Shown piece after piece: positions 48,773-61,038 of a DNA stretch of 64,000 bases; position 1 is the stretch's first letter, and each line of letters opens with the position of its first letter. Below the pieces are notes generated by a model. It was not told the DNA's origin. It saw nothing but the letters and a program-made list of their open reading frames with translations, and made no database searches. Both the position numbers and the translations under genes were made by a program. Source of the stretch: Mya arenaria (taxonomy: Eukaryota > Mollusca > Bivalvia > Myida > Myidae). Location of the stretch: assembly GCF_026914265.1 (NCBI RefSeq), contig NC_069132.1:35024932-35088931 (forward strand). The letters are read 5' to 3'.

Positions 48773-49944
48773 AATAGTAGAATGACATTATTTACATACT
48801 TTGATAATCCTTCTCTCAAAGTAGTATATTCAAGAGTAACACCAAAGAAAAATTATGCCATTCTTATGACTCCATGAATAATAGTTTTATGGAAAATTGA
48901 GAATATAGATTACAGCCGTGTAAGGGTTAAATATGGACTTGTTTACGCCACAATAACCACTGTTATCAGTGTTATCATGCTGACCACTGACCAATCTTAC
49001 ATACCGAATAAATTATCAGTAGTCTGACACAGGAAATATACAGAATTAAAATAAAACAGGGGCAAATCCATGAGTTGGCATTAGAGGGGGCGTAACCTTT
49101 CTGCCATGCGCCCCTCCGGCCAAACCGAGATTTATTTAGTTTAAAAAGATTTGTTGGTACTCCCCCAAGACAATTTTAACAATTTCTAGTCCGAAAGAGT
49201 GCATTTTGGACATACTGATTACTTTTCTTCTCCTATGTAAAAACAAAAAGTAAACTTTGACGATTTATGGGGGCGGGGGGGGGGGGAGACGCCCCCTGGA
49301 TCTTCTAGTGTAAAGTCGTCTGTGTTACATGGCTAAGGTAGTTCGCGCAGAGTTTTGTTTTCGCAAGAAGTATGCATAACCAGCATAACAATGAATGATA
49401 AACATATATAGCAACTTTTGTATTCATTCCAAAAGCGTTAACTTTTTATATTACTTCAAGCGCAAAACATACTCGATAGCGCCACCACTAGGGCAACAGC
49501 GCCACCACTTTTATAAATATGTACATTTTTCCTTTTTAAGAAGTGCTTATCAGTTTTGTTGTGTTCCGGCATAGGTACTATACATAATAGTTATGATTGC
49601 ATGCGTGAGAATGTTCTTACGGGGTGTGTAAGCACCGAAATGTACTTGCTATGCAATCAGATCTCAAAATATGCACAAGTCCGATTCGGGAGAAAACCTG
49701 CTGACACCACAGTTTTTACAATATTGAAACGAAATAGTAACCTGCCTGCAGTAGAAGTGTTCTTACACGGTACCACATTCTCCGATTTTCGAAATATGTC
49801 CGTTAAATGAAATTATCAAATAAAATATAAATCATACTCACGTTTTTTCATGTAAACATAGGGCACAGCTCCACCACGGAAGTGTCGACAGCTCTTTTTC
49901 TTTGCACAACCGTAAATTGGTGGAGCTGGCGTTTAGAGGCCGTG
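48773..49944. other. Intergenic, no gene recognised
   Basis: Contains a G tract near 49270-49290 followed by TGGATCTTCTAGTGTAAAG, which recurs at 54.72 kb as TGGATCTTCTAGTGTTAAG. Short ORFs lack support. Confidence 0.45.
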
Positions 49945-52398
49945 TATAAGCATACGATGGTTTCAATAAGAATCCCTTGCAATTCAAATATTAATTGTTA
50001 TTCAACACAGTGTCTACTGAATGGTTATTATTAACTCTTTGCTAGAGCTACAGAGAAACATTTTGGAAATCAAACAAAAGCTTGATACCATCTCACGTAG
50101 TTCAAAACCTGCTGCATGTAGAACCTGCTGCAGGTAGTTCAAAACCAGCTGCATGTAGTTCAATTCCAGCTGCATGTAGCTCAATACCAGCTGCATGTAG
50201 TTCAAAACCAGCTGCATGTAGATCAATACCAGCTGCATGTGGGTCAATACCAGCTGTATGTAGTTCAATACCAGCTGCGTGCAGTTCAATACCAGCTGCA
50301 TGTAGTTTAATACCTACTGCATTGAATTGAAAACCTACTGAATGAAGTTCAATTTATACTGCAGGTAGTTCAATACCAGCTCACGTAGTTCAATAATGCT
50401 ACACGTAGTTCAATACCTACCGAATGTAGTTCAATATCAGATGCAAGTTATTCAATACCTGCTACATCGAGTTCAATACATAATGCATGTATTTCTATAC
50501 CGACACACGTAGTTCAGAAATGCTACATGTAGTTCAATACCTACTTCAACACATGGTGCATGTAGTTCAATACCTACTTCAACACCTGGTGCATGTAGTT
50601 CAGTACCTACTTCAACACCTGGTGCATGTAGTTCAATACCTACTTCAACACCTGGTGCATGTAGTTCAATACCTACTTCAACACCTGGTGCATGTAGTTC
50701 AATACCTACTTCAACACCTGGTGCATGTAGTTCAATACCTACTTCAACACCTGGTGCATGTAGTTCAATACCTACTTCAACACCTGGTGCATGTAGTTCA
50801 ATACCTACTTCAACACCTGGTGCATGTAGTTCAATACCTACTTCAACACCTGGTGCATGTAGTTCAATACCTACTTCAACACCTGGTGCATGTAGTTCAA
50901 TACCTACTTCAACACATGGTGCATTTAGTTCAGTACCTACTTCAACACCTGGTGAATGTAGTTCAATACCTACTTCAACACCTGGTGCATGTAGTTCAAT
51001 ACCTGGTGCATGTAGTTCAAAACCTGCTGCATGTAGGTTAATACTAACGGCACGGAGTTCAATACCTGATGCAAGAAATTCAAAACCGACTCACGTAGTG
51101 CAATACCTGCTTTATTTAGTTCAATACATAATGCATCTTGTTCAATACCCGCTCACGTAGATTGTTGCCTGCTACATGAAGTTTAATACATGATGCATGC
51201 CTGCTACATGAAGTTCAATACGTAGTTCATTACCTGCTACATATACTAGTAGTTCAAATCCTCTTCCGATACCTACTGCATGTAGTTAATTACCTACTGC
51301 ACGTATAGCAATACCGACTCACGTAGTTCATTACCTGTTACAAGTAGTTCAATACCGACTAACGTAGTTCAATACCTGCTACATATAGTAATAAACCTCC
51401 TCCGACACCTACTGCATGTATTTAATTACCTACTGCACGTATAGCAATACCGACTTACGTAGTTCAGTAACTACTGCACGTATAAAAATACCGACTCACG
51501 TAGTTCATTACCTGTTACATATAGTTAAAATCCTCTTCCGATACCTACTGCATGTAGTTAATTACCTACTGCACGTATAGCAATACCGACTCACGTAGTT
51601 CATTACCTGCTACAAGTAGTTCAATACCGACTAACGTAGTTCATTACCTGCTACATATAGTTAAAATCCTCCTCCGATACCTACTGCATGTAGTTAAAAT
51701 CCTCCTCCGATACCTACTGCATGTAGTTAAAATCCTCCTCCGATACCTACTGCATGTAATTAATTACGTACTGCACGTAGTTCAATAACTACTCCTTTTA
51801 GTTCAGTATGTAATGCACGTAGTTTAATACCTGCTAAATGTAGTTCAATACCTACTCCAATACCTGCTCTATATAGATCAATACACACTGCACAAAGTTT
51901 ATGACTTGCTACATGGAAATCAATACATTTTAAATACCAACTGCATGTAGTTCAATACCTACTGCAATACCTATTACATGTAGTACAATACCTACTGCAA
52001 ATTGTTCAATACCAACTGCATGTAGTTCAATACGTACTACAATACCTACTTCATGTAGTACAATACCAGCTGCAAATAGTTCAATATCAGCTACATGTAG
52101 TTCAATACCAAGGACACAATAACTACTGCACGTAGTTCAACACCTACTGTAATTTGGTCAATACTGACTCACGTAGTTCAAAACCTCCTGCAACTATTTA
52201 AAAAGGCCAATTTTGGCCAGACATGCAATCGCAGTATCCCCTAAGAGAAATGTCCGGTAATTAAATTGCCCACCAGCAGGGGCAGTGGCAACTGCATCAG
52301 CACCAGCATCAGCATCATCAGCATCATCATCAGCAGTGGGAGCGGCAGCGGTTGCGGTTGTGGTGGTGGTGGTGGTGGTGGTGGTGGTGGTGGTGGTC

Positions 52399-52456
<58 letters not shown>

Positions 52457-52458
52457 CC
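49945..52458. repeat. Array block 1: 21/33-bp minisatellite with unique flanks and GGT/AGT end
   Basis: Left flank about 49945-50095 (GTGTCTACTGAATGGTTATT, AAACATTTTGGAAATCAAAC). Then 21-bp units GCATGTAGTTCAATACCAGCT (about 50100-50330), about 14 copies of a 33-bp unit (GCATGTAGTTCAATACCTAC + TTCAACACCTGGT, about 50545-51015), then irregular units to about 52190. The right end has AAGAGAAATGTCCGGTAATT and a (GGT)n-(AGT)n tract (52357-52458). Because 33 is divisible by three, ORFs with an 11-residue period appear; not genes. Confidence 0.9.
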
Positions 52459-53158
52459 GTATTGATGGATTGATGGTTGAAGTGGCTGCGGCAGCAGCGG
52501 TGGCTACATAGATTGCAATTGATGCAGCAATAGTACAAACTACAAACTGTATCCGTGTAGAGGGTGGTAGCATTTTAAAGCATTTTTATTATTATTAGAA
52601 CTTAAACTCGGAATGCACGTTAAAACGGTACAGTCAAAATTTGTTTTGATTCATTAAATTGATTTATGGACCAATTTATAAACAGAGACTTTTTTTAATC
52701 GGTTTGATATTATTTTTATTCTATTCTATTTTTTTTTAAATTACTTTGAATAGTAAGCATACTGCAACAGACAAACGCTCATTTAAAAGGTAATTTTCTG
52801 TGTAATTTTGATCGGCAAAATGGAGCTTTTCCTGCCTGAGCAGTTGGCCTTCATTCATCAATGCTATCTTGCCATTATTAAAAGTACGTTGTATTACATC
52901 TTCAATGTGAAATATGAACATGAAGACGTATACAATTGAAATAAACATGACTATGCATAAATACGGACATACATATATGTACAATATTAACATGTAGCGA
53001 TTGAAAGAACGTATCAATAGCCATAAGATCTCATTTTTCATTAACACATCATCTCAAAATGGTAAAACTCGATACCATATAATGATATGTAAATAACGGT
53101 TATTAACGATAACATCTATTCGGATATGATGAGTATTTCTGTCATTTGTCCTTGAACT
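52459..53158. other. Downstream region of DHRS1 copy c
   Basis: No recognised coding sequence; AT-rich, with a T-rich block at 52.69-52.74 kb. A 103-codon minus ORF here has no family resemblance and is not supported. Confidence 0.45.
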
Positions 53159-54148
53159 TCAGAATTTACTCCCACCAAGAGAGAGCAGCCATTTTGGGAC
53201 GCGCACAAATCCTGGAGTCAGCGCCGAAATCAAGGTGTGTCCGCCCTGTAGTAGCCCCCGTTTCATCGAGCGAATGTCCGTCGGAGAATGGCCGGGGGTG
53301 TCCTGAAGCCCGTATCTCTGTTTAAGGTCAAACGTCATCAGTATTTTTCCTGTCATCGCCATTAAGTCAGGGTCAATGGCGAGGGCTGCAATACATTGTC
53401 CAGCAAACTCCGGAGTCTCGCCCTTTTGGAATATGTCTAACCATTTCTTTCTATCTTGGATCCCTGCAGGAACCTTGTTAGAGTCTATTTTTTCAGCCTC
53501 GTTGTCTCCATATTTTTTAAGAACGTACTCCGTGCCGACGGCACCAGGCCATAAACTAACAAACGCGACGTTTTGTTTACGCAGTTCAAAGCCGCAGTCA
53601 GCCGCCATGCGATCGCACGCCTCCTTGCCTATTCCATAAGCGGCATTGAAAAGGTATCGTAGGCCGCCAGCGGAAGAGATATTTACTATCAGTCCTTGTT
53701 TTCTTGGAACCATTAGCCGGGAAGCGAGCACGGAACAAATATAATGATTCCGTAGGCCTACGTTGTTAACAGTATCCCACATTGACGTTGGCTGTTCGTA
53801 AAAAGGTTTACCCATGGATGAAAATATAGCGTTAACAGCAGAATACGCGTTATTCACGAGAATGTCCAACCGTCCATCGTTTTCACGTTTAACAGTCTCA
53901 AACAACTGCTCGATATCCTTGTCATTAGAGTGATCACACTGAACTGGAATGCACGTGCCGCCACGAGCCTCAATTTCACGTGCAGTGTCACGTAACGAGC
54001 CGCCGATGCTCGAGTCTTTCGGGGAATCCAGCGTCCTTCCGGTAATGTAGACCTTTGCCCCCTTTTCCGCAAGTTGAAGGGCGATCCCTTTACCGATTCC
54101 ACGAGTAGCACCAGTAACAATGCATACCTTGTCGCTAAGTAAAGCCAT
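53159..54148 (-). CDS. DHRS1: DHRS1-type short-chain dehydrogenase/reductase, copy c (329 aa, intronless)
   Basis: A single-exon minus-strand ORF with intact SDR motifs: TGATRGIG (12-19), NNAYS (99-103), NISS (156-159), YGIGK (171-175). Compared with copy a, residues 7-207 differ at only one position. Residues 208-329 differ at about 35 of 122, mostly in 208-310, while the last 19 residues are again almost identical. The variable part corresponds to the substrate-side C-terminal region of SDR folds, so the two enzymes may share cofactor handling but differ in substrate. It lies inverted between the two 33-bp array blocks. Looks functional; substrate unknown. Confidence 0.93.
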   Translation of the reverse strand: MALLSDKVCIVTGATRGIGKGIALQLAEKGAKVYITGRTLDSPKDSSIGGSLRDTAREIEARGGTCIPVQCDHSNDKDIEQLFETVKRENDGRLDILVNNAYSAVNAIFSSMGKPFYEQPTSMWDTVNNVGLRNHYICSVLASRLMVPRKQGLIVNISSAGGLRYLFNAAYGIGKEACDRMAADCGFELRKQNVAFVSLWPGAVGTEYVLKKYGDNEAEKIDSNKVPAGIQDRKKWLDIFQKGETPEFAGQCIAALAIDPDLMAMTGKILMTFDLKQRYGLQDTPGHSPTDIRSMKRGLLQGGHTLISALTPGFVRVPKWLLSLGGSKF

Positions 54149-55399
54149 GGTGTTGAAATTCTCAGTTTTTTTCTTTCACGAGAAACTAGACACTGACCAC
54201 GTCTTATACCAGTGTATATAATATTAAAGATAAAGGAAGGAGTATGCCCTGAATGTAACTATCGTTATCTCTGACTGCATGCACAGGTCTAATCTAGAAC
54301 AACAAGAATGTAAATAAAGTGTGTATATTAACTGACAATATTGGCGTCTTTTAATACAGCAATAGGCTGTCAAGTTACAGTATTATTTTATTAGCATGTG
54401 ATAAAACAGGAGGTTAGTAGGACGCACGTACAATATAGGACAGAAGTCGCCCGCAGCCGACAGCAGTGCCAAACTAGAGGCTCGTCTAAACGATTAAATT
54501 TCACCAAACACGGCCCATTTTCGATCTGGACCTACATGTAGACCTACAAAGAAGAAGATAAAACCCATTCTTCAAAACTGACCTCTATATTATAGGGACA
54601 AACAATTTGCGTGTATATTTTTTGCGTACAAGATACAAGATACAATAATCTTTATTTAAAGTCGGGTGTGTGTAAACAAGAGAGGGGGGTTGGGGGTGGG
54701 GGGGGGGGTGGGATGGGGCTGGATCTTCTAGTGTTAAGCCGTCTGTGTTCCATGTATACTATTTTTATCATATATTAAGGTCAAAGGTTGTCTTAATGTG
54801 GGCATGTCTACCGTCTATGTCTATAGCGGAACTAAATGATGTATAAAAAGGAATTTTGTGTCAATGATACTAGTAGTCTAGTAGACATTAAGTGTATCCA
54901 TTATTCATAAAAATACAACATTCTTTATAAAAAGAAGTTGAAAAACATCGTGAGAAATGTAAATGACAGTGATGTTGTCATCACTTAACAAGCACCGCAG
55001 CTGCTGCTGCCATGCTGCTAGTTATTTAAAAGGACACAATCTAGGTTGATGTAATTTTATTTTCATTTGTTAATGCATTACATTGTTAAACGTATTTCCC
55101 GTCAATGATAAAAACAAACAACAACGTACGATTTGAGTACAGAACAAAAAATATTAACCTTTATTAATTATTTAGTGTTTTTATTTATAGCTACGTCACA
55201 GACCACATATTCCTCAGTTAAAAGGCGCCATGATATCGCTTGTGTTTTTTTATCTTCACACAAATCCTATGCATTTTAAATTTTGCTTCGATCATTGGAT
55301 TGTTTGCAAATCATCTTGACCAAATGTTTCATATATCGCATTTGCAGAGTTAGTTTCAATATTTGGTTGATTATACATGTATCAATATTTTATCATTTA
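54149..55399. other. Upstream region of DHRS1 copy c and spacer
   Basis: About 54225-54275 (minus strand GAGATAACGATAG...) corresponds to the proximal promoter of copy a. About 54690-54755 has a G-rich tract plus TGGATCTTCTAGTGTTAAG, shared with 49.27-49.33 kb. About 54888-54985 resembles 36.37-36.45 kb. No gene. Confidence 0.45.
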
Positions 55400-58300
55400 T
55401 AAGCATACGATTGTTGCAATAAGAATCACTTCCAATTCAAATATTAATTGTTATTCAACAAAGTGTCTACTGAATGGTTATTATTTACTATTTGCTAGAG
55501 CTACAGTAAAACATTTTGGAAATCAAACAAAAGCTTGATACCAACAGACGTAGTTCAAGACCTGCTGCATGTAGAACCTGTCGCATGTAGAACCAGCTGC
55601 ATGTAGTTCAATACCAGCTGCATGTAATTCAATACCAGCTGCATGTAGATCAATACCAGCTGCATGTGGTTCAATACCAGCTGCAAGTAGTTCAATACCA
55701 GCTGCATGTAGATCAATACCAGCTGCGTGTAGTTCTATACCAGCTGCATGCAGTTTAATACCTACTGCATTGAATTGAAAACCTACTGACTGAAGTTTAT
55801 ACCTACTCACATAGTTCAATAATGCAACACTTAGTTCAATACCTACACAATGTAGTTCAATACCAGATGCAAGTAATTCAATACCTGTTTCATCGAGTTC
55901 AATACATAATGCATGTATTCCTATACCGACACACGTAGTTCAGAAATGCTACATGTAGTTCAATACCTACTTCAATACCTGGTTCATGTAGTTTAGTACC
56001 TACTTCAACACCTGGTGCATGTAATTCAATACCTACTTCAACGCCTGGTGCATGAAGTTCAATACCTACTTCAACACCTGGTGCATGTAATTCAATACCT
56101 ACTTCAACACCTGGTGCATGTAATTCAATACCTACTTCAACACCTGGTGCATGTAGTTCAGTACCTACTTCAACACCTGGTGCATGTAGTTCAATACTTT
56201 TCCTCAACACCTGGTGCATGTAGTTCAATACCTACTTCAACACCTTGTGCATGTAGTACAATACCTCCTTCAATACCTGGTGCATGTAGTTCAATGCCGA
56301 CTTCAACACCTGGTGCATGTTGTTCAATACATACTTCAACACCTGGTGCATGTACTTCAATACCTTTTTTCAACACCTGTTGCATGTAGTTCAGTACCAA
56401 CTTCAACACCTGGTGCATGTAGTTCAATACCTACTTCAACAGCTTGTGCATGTTGTACAATACCTCCTTCAATACCTGGTGCATGTAGTTAAATACCTAC
56501 TTCAACACCTGGTGCATGTAGTTCAATGCCGACTTCAACACCTGGTGCATGTTGTTCAATACATACTTCAACACCTGGTGCATGTACTTCAATACCTTTT
56601 TTCAACACCTGTTGCATGTAGTTCAGTACCAACTTCAACACCTGGTGCATGTAGTTCAGTACCGACTTCAACACCTGGTGCATGTAGTTCAGTACCTACT
56701 TCAACACCTGGTGAATGTAGCTCAGTACCTACTTCATCACCTGGTGAATGTAGTTCAGTACCTACTTCATCACCTGGTGCATGTAGTTCAATACCTACTT
56801 TAACACCTGGTGCATGTAGTTCAATCCTTTTTTTAACACCTGGTGCATGTAGTTCAACACCTACTTTAACACCTGATGCATGTAGTTCAATACCGACTTC
56901 AACACCTGGTGCATGTAGTTCAGTACCTACTATAACACCTGATGCACGTAGTTCAAAACCTACTTCAACACTTGGTGCATGTAGTTCAGTACCTACTCCA
57001 ACACCTGGTGCATGTAGTTCAATACCTACTTCAACACCTGGTGCATGTAGTTCAATACCTTTTTTCAACACCTTGTGCATGTAGTTCAATACCTACTTCA
57101 ATACCTGGTGCATGTAGTTCAATACCTACTTCAATACCTCGTGCATGTAGTTCAATGCCTACTTCAACACCTGGTGCATGAAGTTCAATTCCGACTTCAA
57201 CACCTGGTGAATGTAGTGCAATACCGACAAGAACACCTGGTGCATGTAGTTCAATACCTTTTTTCAACACCTGGTGCATGTAGTTCAATACCTACTTCAA
57301 CACCTGGTGCATGTTGTTCAATACCTACTTCAACACCTGGTGCATGTAGTTCAAAACCTTTTTTTCAACACCAGGTGCATGTAGTTCAATACCTACTTCA
57401 ACACCTGGTGCATGTAGTTCAGTACCTACATCAACACCTGGTGCATGTAGTTCAGTACCTACTTCAACACCTGGTGCATGTAGTTCATTACCTACTTCAA
57501 TACCTGGTGTATGTAGTTCAATACCGACTTCAGCACCTGGTGAATGTAGTGCAATACCGACCTTAACCCCTGGTGCATGTAGTTCAATACTTTTTTTCAA
57601 CACCTGGTGCATGTAGTTCAATACCTACTTCAACACCTGGTGAATGTAGTGCATTACCGACATTAACACCTGGTGCATGTAGTTCAATACCTTTTTTCAA
57701 CACCTGGTGCATGTAGTTCAATACCTACTTCAACACCTGGTGCATGTTGTTCAATACCTACTTCAACACCTGGTGCATGTAGTTCAAAACCTTTTTTTCA
57801 ACACCAGGTGCATGTAGTTCAATACCTACTTCAACACCTGGTGCATGTAGTTCAGTACCTGCATCAACACCTGGTGCATGTAGTTCAGTACCTACTTCAA
57901 CACCTGGTGCATGTAGTTCATTACCTACTTCAATACCTGGTGTATGTAGTTCAATACCGACTTCAGCACCTGGTGAATGTAGTGCAATACCGACCTTAAC
58001 ACCTGGTGCATGTAGTTCAATACTTTTTTTCAACACCTGGTGCATGTAGTTCCAGACCTACTTCAACACCTGGTGCATGTTGTTCAAAACCTACTTCAAC
58101 ACCTGGTGCATGTAGTTCAATACTATTTTTCAAAACCTGGTGCATGTAGTTCAATACCTACTTCAACACCAGGTGCATGTAGTTCAGTACCTACTTTAAC
58201 ACCTGGTGCATGTAGTTCAGTACCTACTTCAACACCTGGTGCATGTAGTTTAATACCTTTTTTCAACACCTGGTGCATGTAGTTCAATACCTACTTCAAC

Positions 58301-60903
58301 ACCTGGTGCATGTAGTTCAATACATGTTGCTTTTTGTTTAAAACCTGATGCATGTAGTTCAATACCTTCTTCAACACCTGGTGCATGTAGTGCAATACCT
58401 TCTTCAACACCTTGTGGATGTAGTTCAATACCGACTTCAACACCTGCTCCATGTAGTTCAGTACCGACTTCAACATCTGGTGCATGTAGTTCAGTACCTA
58501 CTTCAACACCTGGTGTATGTAGTTCAATACCTACTTCAACATCTGGTGCATGTAGTTCAATACCTACTTCAACACCTTGTGCATGTAGTTCAATACCCGT
58601 TGCATGTTGTTTAAAAACAGGTGCATGTAGTTTTATACCTACTTCAACACCTGGTGCATGTAGTTCAATACCTTCTTCAACACCTGGTGCATGTAGTTCA
58701 ATACCTACTTCAACACCTGGTACATGAAGTTCAGTAGTTCAATACCGACTTCAACACCTGGTGCATATATTTCAGTACCGACTTCAACACCTGGTGCATG
58801 TAGCTCAATACTTACTTCAACACCTGGTGCGTATAGTTCAATACCTACTTCAACACCTGGTGCATGTAGTTCAATACCTACTTCAACACCTGGTGCATGT
58901 AGTTCAATACCTACTTCAACACCTGGTGCATGTAGTTCAATACCTTTTTTCAACACCTGGTGCATGTAGTTCAATACCTTTTTTCAACACCTTGTGCATG
59001 TTGTTCAATACCTACTTCAATAGCTGGTGCATGTAGTTCAATACTTTTTATCAACACCTGGTGCATGAAGTTCAATACCGACTTCAACACCTGGTGAATG
59101 TAGTGCAATACCGATCTTAACACCTGGTGCATGTAGTTCAATACCTACTTCAACACCTGGTGCATGTAGTTCAATACCTACTTCAACACCTGGTGCATGT
59201 AGTTCAATACCTTTTTTCAACACCAGGTGCATGTAGTTCAATACCTACTTCAACACCTGGTACATGTAGTTCAGTACCTACTTCAACACCTGGTGCATGT
59301 AGTTCAGTACCGACTTCAACACCTGGTGTATGTAGTTCAATACCTACTTCAACACCTGTTGCATGTAGTTCAATACCGACTTCAACACCTGGTGAATGTA
59401 GTGCAATACCGACCTTAACACCTGGTGCATGTAGTTCAATACTTTTTTTCAACACCTGGTGCATGTAGTTCAATACCTACTTCAACACCTGGTGCATGTA
59501 GTTCAGTACCTACTTCAACACCTGGTGCATGTAGTTCAGTACCTACTTCAACACCTGGTGCATGTAGTTCAATACCTACTTCAACACCTGGTGAATGTAG
59601 TTCAATACCTACTTCAACACCTGGTGCATGTAGTTCAATACCCGTTGCATGTTGTTTAAAACCTGATGCATGTAGTTTAATACTTACAGCACGGAGTTCA
59701 ATACCTGATGCAAGAAATTCAAAACCGACTCACGTAGTGTAATACCTGCTTTATTTAGTTCAATACAATGCATCTTGCTCAATACCCGCTCACGTAGATC
59801 ATTGCCTGCTACATGAAGTTCAATACATAATGCATGCAGTTCAATAAATAATGCATGTAGTTCAACACCGACTCATGTAGTTTAATACATGCTACATGTA
59901 GTTTGATGCCTATTTCAATATATACTGTATGTCGTGTATTCGTACTGCACGAAATTCAACACATATGGCATGTAATTCATAACCTGCTTCAATTGTTCAT
60001 TGCCGACTCACGTAGTTCCATACCTGCTGCATGTAGTTCAGTAATTACTGCACGATGTAGCAATACCGACTCACGTAGTTCATTGCCTGCAACAAGTAGT
60101 TCAATACCGACTAACGTAGTTCAATACCTATTACATATAGTTAAAATCCTCCTCCGATACCTGCTGCATGAAGTTCAGTAACTACTGCACGTATAGCAAT
60201 ACCGACTCACGTAGTTCAATACCTGCTACAAGTAGTTCAATACCGACTTAGGTAGTTCAATACCTGCTATATATAGTTAAAATCCTCCTCCGATACCTAC
60301 TGCATGTAGTTAAAATCCTCCTCCGATACCTACTGCATTTAGTTAATTACCTACTGCACGTAGTTCAATAACTAATCCTTGTAGTTCAGTATGTAATGCA
60401 CGTAGTTTAATACTTGCTACATGTAGTTCAATACCTACTTCAATACCTGCTCTATATAGATCAATACACACTACACAAAGTTTGTAACTTGTAGTATATG
60501 AAATTCAATACATTTTTCAATACCTACTGCAAATTGTTCAATACCAGATGCATGTAGTTCAATACCTACTTCAATACCTACTACTTGTAATACAATACCA
60601 GCTGCATATAGTTCAATATCAGATATATGTAGTTCAATACCAAGGGCACGTAGTTCAATACCTACTTCACGTAGTTCAACACCTACTGCACGTAGTTCAA
60701 CACATACTGTAATTTGGTCAATACTGACTCACGTAGTTCAAAACCCCCTGCAACTATTTACAAATTATCAGTTTGGCCAGTCATGCAATCTCAGTATCCT
60801 CTAAGAGAAATGTCTGGTAATTAAATTGGTGGTGGTGGTAGTAGTAGTGGTGGTGGTGGTGGTGGTGGTGGTGGTAGTGGTAGTGGTAGTGGTAGTGGTA
60901 GTG

Positions 60904-60982
<79 letters not shown>

Positions 60983-61038
60983 CAGCAGCAGTAGCAGTAG
61001 CAGTAGCAGTAGCAGTAGCAGTAGCAGTAGTAGTAGTG
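55400..61038. repeat. Array block 2: expanded 21/33-bp minisatellite with unique flanks and GGT/AGT end
   Basis: Same order as block 1. The left flank is 55400-55545, followed by 21-bp units to about 55800. About 110 copies of the 33-bp unit span about 55950-59660, then irregular units to about 60750. The right end has AAGAGAAATGTCTGGTAATT, then (GGT)n/(AGT)n/(AGC-AGT)n to about 61035. Within the array, segments recur at 231 bp (seven units; 56.25-56.42 vs 56.46-56.65 kb) and at about 430 bp (57.23-57.61 vs 57.66-58.04 kb). All long ORFs here are repeat artefacts. Confidence 0.93.

Noticed and set aside
50545-51015. Regular repeats considered as a CRISPR array
   Set aside because: The units are contiguous with no unique spacers, and the context is an animal genome.
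52194-52573. Poly-Thr, poly-Leu, poly-Val and poly-Ser ORFs (also 60801-61146)
   Set aside because: Translations of GGT/AGT microsatellites in different frames.
50014-59742. Many ORFs with 11-residue periodicity resembling repeat proteins
   Set aside because: The 33-bp unit is divisible by three and stop-poor, so frames on both strands stay open; no unique coding sequence flanks them.
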